Positions 6,021 through 10,436 of a stretch of DNA of 10,436 bases are shown here, in pieces. The DNA lies in NCBI GenBank assembly GCA_964399235.1, contig CAYNQC010000050.1, positions 1 through 10,436 on the forward strand, in the 5' to 3' direction. The position numbers and the translations under genes were made by a program. Source of the DNA: DASPPK01 sp964399235 (GTDB taxonomy: Archaea > Thermoproteota > Bathyarchaeia > Bathyarchaeales > Bathycorpusculaceae). The notes under the pieces are model-generated. The model worked only from the letters and a program-made list of their open reading frames with translations. It was not told the DNA's origin and made no database searches. How positions within the stretch are numbered: position 1 is the stretch's first letter; every line of letters begins with the position of its first letter.

Positions 6021-7241
6021 CTACTCTGTTTTGACAGTCTTGGATGAAGCGAAGGTTGTGGCGGCGATGAGTAGAACTATGCCAAGCGAAGGAAACAGAA
6101 TTGTGTATTGAAGTCCATAGTGCATACTGATTCCAAGTATGAAACCGCTGACTATTGGCCCAAGGGTCTGTCCGACATCCATTGTCGTATCGATAAACCC
6201 CATAGATGTTCCCACAAACTCTTTCGGCACGAGATCACTTATTAATGGATGAATCGAACTCATGACTGTTGCTAGACCCAATCCGTAGACGATCGCCAGT
6301 GAAATCAAAACGAAGAAATTCGTTATGAATGGCATCAAGAACAAAGGGAAACTGGAGATCAGGCAGCCTGCAATTATCGGGATTCTTCTTCCAATTCTGT
6401 CTGATACTCTGCCCATATATGGGCGCGCGAAAATCGCTACTGCTATTATGCTTGTTATCACTATTCCGGTAAGCAAAGCATTTAGTCCCGCGATTTCGGG
6501 CAGGTAACCACCGAGGTAGTACTCTGCTGAGCCGTATGCATAATACATGCAAGCCTGAACAAAGCTGACAAGCAATACTCCCGGACATCGGACCACTGTT
6601 CGCCACCCATGAAAAATCTTGCTGGCAATTTCACGGCCTGTTTCGTGCTCAACCATGGTCTGTTCTTTCTGCTCTGTCACAAACGGCAAAGCCATAAGGA
6701 GTGCTGTGAGGCCTGCAACACCGACTGCTAAGTATAGGGAATGAAAGTTGTTTGCAGTGACAAATAAAATGTATCCACCAAGCGTAGGTGCAATCACTCT
6801 TCCGACATATGTCGCTGAAGAAAAAAGAGAGATCCTTTCTCCTCTCTTCTTGGGAAAAGCTTCTGCTACTGCGGCTTCGGCAACGGGCACGAATATTGCT
6901 GTGGCAAACCCATGGAAGAATCTGATGAGTATCAAGTGCCACCATACTGTGATAAAAAGATACAGAAAGGGGGCAATTGCGAAAATGCATCCTGCAATCA
7001 GCAGAAACTTCTTCCTACCGTAGATGTCTGAAAGAGAGGCAGCAGGCAGGCTTACCAGAATTCCAGGTATCGTCGATGCAGAAGCCACAAAACCCCCTCC
7101 CCAGTCTGCCGGAGCTCCGAGGCTTGACGCAAAAGGTTTCAGAACAGGGTTTTTGGACATTGTTGAGCTCAGAATTGCAAAAAAGCCCATCATACAAAGA
7201 GCCAGAAAGACGCTGTTTCTAGCGTGCTTTTGAATTTCCAT
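6021..7241 (-). CDS. Major facilitator superfamily transporter, probable exporter
   Basis: This is a 406-residue, very hydrophobic membrane protein with about 12 membrane helices and a central charged loop near 190-215 (EQKEQTMVEHETGREIASKI). Motif A appears after helix 2 (SLSDIYGRKK, residues 69-78) and again in the second half (GRVSDRIGRR, 277-286), which is diagnostic of MFS. The overall pattern resembles the drug:H+ antiporter-like group, with proton-driven export of small molecules, but the substrate cannot be read from the sequence. The start is ATG 7241-7239 with a modest GAGATGG Shine-Dalgarno. It follows the chrB-like gene by over 100 bases and precedes the GNAT gene by 6. Codons ~6-12 overlap a near copy of the nrd dyad. 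MFS identity is certain; the exporter role is inferred. Confidence 0.92.
   Translation of the reverse strand: MEIQKHARNSVFLALCMMGFFAILSSTMSKNPVLKPFASSLGAPADWGGGFVASASTIPGILVSLPAASLSDIYGRKKFLLIAGCIFAIAPFLYLFITVWWHLILIRFFHGFATAIFVPVAEAAVAEAFPKKRGERISLFSSATYVGRVIAPTLGGYILFVTANNFHSLYLAVGVAGLTALLMALPFVTEQKEQTMVEHETGREIASKIFHGWRTVVRCPGVLLVSFVQACMYYAYGSAEYYLGGYLPEIAGLNALLTGIVITSIIAVAIFARPYMGRVSDRIGRRIPIIAGCLISSFPLFLMPFITNFFVLISLAIVYGLGLATVMSSIHPLISDLVPKEFVGTSMGFIDTTMDVGQTLGPIVSGFILGISMHYGLQYTILFPSLGIVLLIAATTFASSKTVKTE
7208..7226. repeat. Second copy of the nrd dyad, inside the MFS start region
   Basis: Bases 7208-7225 (AGACGCTGTTTCTAGCGT) match 5272-5289 at 17 of 18 positions in the same orientation. 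Here the inverted arms shorten to 5 bases (ACGCT/AGCGT). The copy lies 15-33 bases inside the MFS coding sequence and encodes HARNSV. It could be a shared operator or RNA element, or coincidence. Confidence 0.4.
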
Positions 7242-7355
7242 TTCTAAGCCATCTCAGGTACTAAGACTTTTGCTTCAGTAGAGAACGGGCGGGAAAATAA
7301 GATTACCGCAGACTATTCCCACAAGCGTCGTTCACTAAATGTGGAGAGTGATTTG
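7242..7355 (-). promoter_or_regulatory. Gap between the chrB-like and MFS genes, weak promoter signals
   Basis: On the minus strand, ATCTTATTTTCCC (7291-7303) is a TATA-like or T-rich element about 50 bases before the MFS start, and GAGATGG serves as a possible Shine-Dalgarno. CCACA (7319-7323) and TGTGG (7340-7344) could form a stem just after the chrB stop, so the same stretch might instead end the chrB transcript. No coding frame is visible. Confidence 0.3.
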
Positions 7356-7856
7356 TTAATTCCGCAACTTCTCTCTAAGAAATTCCCGTCGCTGCTTTCT
7401 GTCCATTTTTTCGATTTCAGTCTTGTATTTTTCGCGTACTAGCTTCAGTTTGCAGAATGTGTACAACGCGTCATATACGGGCGCAGCATGAAGAATAGCC
7501 TCGTGGTCATCTTTTGCCGCCATCGAGATTCCCGTCATCACCGCGTCAAGGCCCGCTGCCTCAGAGGCGTCAGGCTTGTCGGTGTCTGCTGAGCGAACAA
7601 TTCCTGCAAGCGTCTGAATCACTGGGTCATTGATATTGTACTTTTCAACAATTGCATCGAAACTGCACTTGTCTCCGTGGTGTCCAAGTTCGACTCCGGG
7701 AGCATCGTATGGTATGGCTTTTTCTTTGTCGGCAACCGCTTGGATTTTCTCAACTGGAACAAAGATGAACTCGGCGTTAGGGTCGATGAATCTCTTTATC
7801 AACCATGGGCAAGCCGTTCTGTCCACGTGCACGTATTCACGGGTAACCCACTTCAT
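7356..7856 (-). CDS. ChrB C-terminal-domain protein (chromate resistance-associated family)
   Basis: The 166 residues match the ChrB C-terminal domain family almost end to end. MKWVTREYVHVDRTACPWLI, RFIDPNAEFIFVPVEK, DAPGVELGHHGDKCSFD and GIVRSADTDK are its hallmark segments, with conserved Cys, His and Asp residues that suggest metal or redox chemistry. In proteobacteria, ChrB accompanies the ChrA chromate pump; here there is no ChrA and no N-terminal ChrB domain, so chromate resistance cannot be assumed. The frame could open at GTG 7865, but ATG 7856 gives the family's usual MKWVTRE beginning. A TATA-like GATATAC at 7880-7886 would place transcription within a base or two of this ATG, i.e. 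a leaderless message. The charged C-terminal tail (~135-166) is rich in Lys, Arg and Glu and probably helical. Family identity is firm; function is open. Confidence 0.85.
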   Translation of the reverse strand: MKWVTREYVHVDRTACPWLIKRFIDPNAEFIFVPVEKIQAVADKEKAIPYDAPGVELGHHGDKCSFDAIVEKYNINDPVIQTLAGIVRSADTDKPDASEAAGLDAVMTGISMAAKDDHEAILHAAPVYDALYTFCKLKLVREKYKTEIEKMDRKQRREFLREKLRN

Positions 7857-7897
7857 GAATTCCACTCGGCTAAGCTCTGTATATCAGACCTTAATAA
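7857..7897. promoter_or_regulatory. Compact divergent promoter between the chrB-like and Eis-like genes
   Basis: Only ~40 bases separate the two divergent starts. TGTATATCA (7879-7887) reads as a TATA-like element on both strands, predicting starts near 7857 (minus) and 7909 (plus). CCTTAATAAA (7889-7898) offers a further minus-strand box, TTTATTAAGG. Such spacing leaves no room for separate control of the two genes. Confidence 0.4.
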
Positions 7898-9175
7898 ATG
7901 GCACGTGAGAATGATATTCCGAATAGGAAGATGAAGGCTTTGGATAAAGCTCGGCTTTCGTTGCAGCGTCTTGAGAAGATTGAGGAAATGGAAGATTACC
8001 TGAAACTGGTGCGAAGAATCTGGAACCAGGAAACTGGCGTTGACACACTGGCAAAAAAGCTGATCGACTATCATCCGAAGATGACTCTGAGTAACATCTA
8101 TGTCATCAAAGACAAAGGCAAGATGGTTTCAACCCTGAATTTGATCCCTGTCACGTGGGAGATCGGCGGAATACAGTTGAAAGTAGCTGAGATGGGTCAC
8201 GTCGGCACTCTCCCAGAATATCGCGGGAGAGGTTTGATTCGAAGGCTGGTTGGCGAATTTCACAAAGATGTAGAGAAGCAGGGATATGACCTTGCAGTGA
8301 TTGAGGGAATACCATACTTCTACAGGCAGTTCGGATATGAATATTCGATTCCCTTGCTTGAAGAAACAAGAATCAGGCTCGATTGTATACCAGAATATGA
8401 GACAAAGGTCAACATCCGCAGGTTTACAGAGAATGATGTTCCCTTGGCCATGGGTCTTCTCGAAAGGGCTCAGAGCAAATTCCATGTCCATACCGTTCGA
8501 AGCAAGACTATCTGGATGGTTCAACACAAAACAAGCATTGCTTCGGATCCTGAACCCTTCGAAGCCTACGCGGCAGAGGAAAGAGGACGCTTGGTCGCCT
8601 ATTTCAGGATCAGGAAAATGTCGAAAGAGAAGGAACTTCTTCTGACGGAAATATCCGAGGTGGACCAGGTAGCAGCTGAAGCCGTGTTGGACTTCTTGAA
8701 AGACTATGGGATTCGGGAAAATCTGGAAACGCTTTCAGCAAACGTCAGTTACGAAGAACCTTTCAGCAAGTTCCTGGTCTGTCTTGGAGGGGTCAGACGG
8801 GTTCCGACGTATGCTTGGCAGATACGCATAACGGACTACGTTGGAATGTTCCATAAGCTGAAGCGTATGCTGGAAAAACGTCTTTCCAACTCCCCGTATT
8901 ACAGGTTGACGGAAACCCTCAACTTCAACTTCCGAATGTTCACGATTAGGGTCACGGTCAAGAAGGGCAGAATCATAGATATTCAGAAGTTTCAAACCAG
9001 TGAGAGGAGTCCCATAGGCCTGAACCCGCTTGCTTTCATCCAACTTCTCACAGGATACAAGAACCGCGAAGAACTTGAAGCAACATACCCCGACGTAAGA
9101 ATAGCTTTGAGCCACCGATACCTGATTGACATCCTCTTTCCGAAACTTCCTTCCTACATCCACTCTGCATATTGA
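7898..9175 (+). CDS. Eis-like acetyltransferase (tandem GNAT domains plus SCP2-like C-terminal domain)
   Basis: The 425 residues have the architecture of the Eis family (mycobacterial Eis acetylates aminoglycosides and other amines). The N-terminal GNAT carries the acetyl-CoA loop VGTLPEYRGRGLIRRLVG (102-119) and the FYRQFGYEYSI motif (141-151), where Y142 aligns with the proposed general-acid tyrosine of Eis. A second, degenerate GNAT covers ~170-300 and an SCP2-like domain ~305-425. The protein ends exactly at Tyr425; in Eis the C-terminal carboxylate acts in catalysis, so an intact end matters. ATG 7898 has no Shine-Dalgarno; ATG 7931 (M12), preceded by AGGAAG, is a plausible alternative. 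It diverges from the chrB-like gene and converges with the cohesin gene. Substrate unknown; detoxification of an amine compound is a reasonable inference. Confidence 0.88.
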   Translation: MARENDIPNRKMKALDKARLSLQRLEKIEEMEDYLKLVRRIWNQETGVDTLAKKLIDYHPKMTLSNIYVIKDKGKMVSTLNLIPVTWEIGGIQLKVAEMGHVGTLPEYRGRGLIRRLVGEFHKDVEKQGYDLAVIEGIPYFYRQFGYEYSIPLLEETRIRLDCIPEYETKVNIRRFTENDVPLAMGLLERAQSKFHVHTVRSKTIWMVQHKTSIASDPEPFEAYAAEERGRLVAYFRIRKMSKEKELLLTEISEVDQVAAEAVLDFLKDYGIRENLETLSANVSYEEPFSKFLVCLGGVRRVPTYAWQIRITDYVGMFHKLKRMLEKRLSNSPYYRLTETLNFNFRMFTIRVTVKKGRIIDIQKFQTSERSPIGLNPLAFIQLLTGYKNREELEATYPDVRIALSHRYLIDILFPKLPSYIHSAY

Positions 9176-9298
9176 CCCAAAAGAATGCCTTGTCTGCAAG
9201 AAATCAAACCCCACAATTGCTGGGCGAGCAAAAAAAGGGCAGCCTCAACGGCGAGGCTGTGTTTCGTTCTCTATATGAAATCCATTGTGGCTATTTCG
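9176..9298. other. Convergent gap between the Eis-like and cohesin genes
   Basis: This 123-base stretch lies between two gene ends. Its main content is the hairpin plus T-run described separately. I see no credible coding frame. Confidence 0.5.
9230..9259 (-). terminator. Hairpin followed by T7: intrinsic-type terminator of the cohesin gene
   Basis: CAGCCTC (9240-9246) and GAGGCTG (9253-9259) are perfect 7-base arms with a 6-base loop. Read on the minus strand, the stem is followed by CCC and then seven Ts (9236-9230), 40 bases after the cohesin gene stop. In archaea the T-run alone can terminate; the bacterial-like stem is a bonus. On the plus strand the same stem is followed only by TGTTTCGTTCT, so it is weaker for the Eis-like gene. 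Confidence 0.75.
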
Positions 9299-10315
9299 CT
9301 ATACTGCGTTACGATAGTTCTGTGCTATCAAGATGCCATCCGCATTGTCAACAACGCCGTCTCCGTTGATGTCTGCCTGAGCATTCCAACTTGGGTCGCC
9401 TTGATGAGTGCCCCATGCAGAGTCAAAAGCGTTCCAGTCATCAATATCGACTCTGTTGTCTCCGTTTACATCTCCGATTATTTTCACTTTGACAGTGTCG
9501 TCTATGAATACGTTGTTTGCCGTGTTCGATTCATATGGGACGCTGGAGGCTTCAGCTTTGAGTCTGTAGACGTTGCCCGCGGAAACGTCGCTCGTGTTCC
9601 AGGTAAACATTAAGGTAAGGTTCATGCCTGGGCCGAGGTTTAACACGTCAAACGTTTCAAACTGCGTTTCATTGTGGTAGACTCTCACGGTGAAGTTTTC
9701 AATCACGTCTCCTTGGTTGCTGGCAATTACGTTTACTTGTACTATTCTTCCAATGTAGGTCTCATGTGTCGAAGCGGATATGTCGACTATTGCTACGTCG
9801 TGGCGCAATATTGTGATCATTCCGTCCTCAGTGGTATGAGCAATAGAGTCTCCTAGCTGGTCAAACAGAGCTGTGTCATACAAGTGCAGTGGACTTTGAC
9901 CGCGATTCATGGCTTTGAACTCTATGCCGGCTAAAGCAACGGGTGGAACTGTTGTGATCGGGTTTCCTTCATATGTCACGTTGATCCAAACAATTCCCAA
10001 GGCGTCGTTTATGACCCAGTTGCCCAGCGGTAGGTTGGCCTCTGGCAGGAGTCTTATGCCTACGACGTCAAGCATTATGGTGTTGAAGCTCAATGTAAAT
10101 TCATAACGTGTCAGATTGGCAACGTCGGCAACTGAGATGCTGACGGCGAATCTCTCTCCGATGACCAAGTTTTCGCGGAGAATGGACGGTGGGTCTACGA
10201 AAAGCTTCGTGTCTGACGTAGGTGACGTCAATGCGGTTCGCAGTGCAATTGTTATGGGCAATATTCCGACACACAATATAACGAGGATAACAAGGGCTTT
10301 TCTGTTGTCTTTCAT
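9299..10315 (-). CDS. Secreted cohesin-CARDB-dockerin protein
   Basis: This is a 338-residue exported protein with adhesion-type modules and no catalytic domain. Residues ~1-30 form a signal peptide (MKDNRKALVILVILCVGILP...). Residues ~37-170 look like a cohesin domain (GERFAVSISVADVANLTRYE, TLSFNTIMLDVVGIRLLP, ending EDGMITIL). Residues ~171-280 are a CARDB-type beta-sandwich (HDVAIVDISAS... to PYESNTANNVFIDD). Residues ~281-335 are a dockerin with two calcium-binding loops, D282-V-N-G-D-N-R-V-D290 with D293, and D315-I-N-G-D-G-V-V-D323 with D326. Six N-glycosylation sequons (N67, N112, N207, N215, N232, N240) fit a surface protein. The frame opens at TTG 10327, but ATG 10315 has GGGGAG just upstream and starts the signal peptide cleanly. 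Having both cohesin and dockerin on one chain allows self-assembly or bridging. No membrane or cell-wall anchor follows. Confidence 0.87.
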   Translation of the reverse strand: MKDNRKALVILVILCVGILPITIALRTALTSPTSDTKLFVDPPSILRENLVIGERFAVSISVADVANLTRYEFTLSFNTIMLDVVGIRLLPEANLPLGNWVINDALGIVWINVTYEGNPITTVPPVALAGIEFKAMNRGQSPLHLYDTALFDQLGDSIAHTTEDGMITILRHDVAIVDISASTHETYIGRIVQVNVIASNQGDVIENFTVRVYHNETQFETFDVLNLGPGMNLTLMFTWNTSDVSAGNVYRLKAEASSVPYESNTANNVFIDDTVKVKIIGDVNGDNRVDIDDWNAFDSAWGTHQGDPSWNAQADINGDGVVDNADGILIAQNYRNAV

Positions 10316-10436
10316 CCTTCTCCCCAATTACTATCTTCTCGGCTTCGGTTTTTAAGCCTTTGTGGAACTTTGACAACCTGGTCGAACAATAGAAATGAGC
10401 GGAGTCCAAACGTTTATTATGTTTCCACTCGCCGTT
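10316..10436 (-). promoter_or_regulatory. Promoter region of the cohesin gene
   Basis: On the minus strand CTTAAAAAC (10348-10356) is a TATA-like box 33-41 bases before the ATG, predicting a leader of roughly 10 bases. GGGGAG (10325-10320) is the Shine-Dalgarno. The box sits inside a short inverted repeat, GGCTT/AAGCC (10341-10345 and 10354-10358). The remaining bases to the window edge show no recognisable gene. Confidence 0.45.

Noticed and set aside
7356..7856. Naming the gene chrB and inferring chromate resistance
   Set aside because: Only the C-terminal domain of ChrB is present and no ChrA pump is in the window, so the symbol and function would be overstated.
10101..10409. 102-codon minus-strand frame at the right edge
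   Set aside because: It overlaps the signal-peptide region of the cohesin gene in another frame and has no recognisable features.
1..10436. CRISPR array, insertion sequence, prophage or integration site
   Set aside because: No regularly spaced repeats, transposase, recombinase or flanking direct repeats were found; gene content and codon style look even across the window.

Overview
The window looks like part of an archaeal chromosome. It encodes an RNA polymerase subunit H/Rpb5 protein, which bacteria lack. It also has TATA-like boxes upstream of several genes, purine-rich Shine-Dalgarno sites, and frequent GTG/TTG starts. The mix of anaerobic class III ribonucleotide reductase, NrdR and a secreted cohesin/dockerin protein suggests an anaerobic lineage; a member of the Bathyarchaeia or a relative is my guess, not something the sequence proves. 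I see no mobile element, CRISPR array, tRNA or rRNA.

Layout. Positions 1-83 hold the last codons of a ketoacyl synthase III-like gene (+). A lone rpoH gene converges on it (-); this RpoH is unusually long and carries a eukaryote-like Rpb5 N-terminal domain. Next, all on the minus strand, come a CBS-domain regulator with a four-cysteine tail, a doubtful 78-codon ORF, and a tight nrdR-nrdD-nrdG operon in which both junctions are 4-base ATGA overlaps. Upstream of nrdR is a 254-base promoter region with two TATA-like boxes and a 20-base dyad.

Further right is a second minus-strand group: a ChrB-C-domain protein, an MFS exporter and a GNAT acetyltransferase. An Eis-type acetyltransferase diverges from chrB across about 40 bases. 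The group resembles a resistance or detoxification neighbourhood. The right end is a secreted cohesin-CARDB-dockerin protein (-), which converges with the Eis-like gene over a hairpin-plus-T7 terminator.

How the genes work together. NrdR (ATP/dATP-sensing repressor), NrdD (reductase) and NrdG (radical-SAM activase) form a self-contained, probably autoregulated supply of dNTPs for anaerobic growth. A near-copy of the nrdR promoter dyad (17 of 18 bases) lies at the start of the MFS gene, which may link the two groups. The points most worth following up are the full-length Rpb5-like RpoH, the repeated dyad, the CBS-Cys4 protein and the cohesin-dockerin protein.
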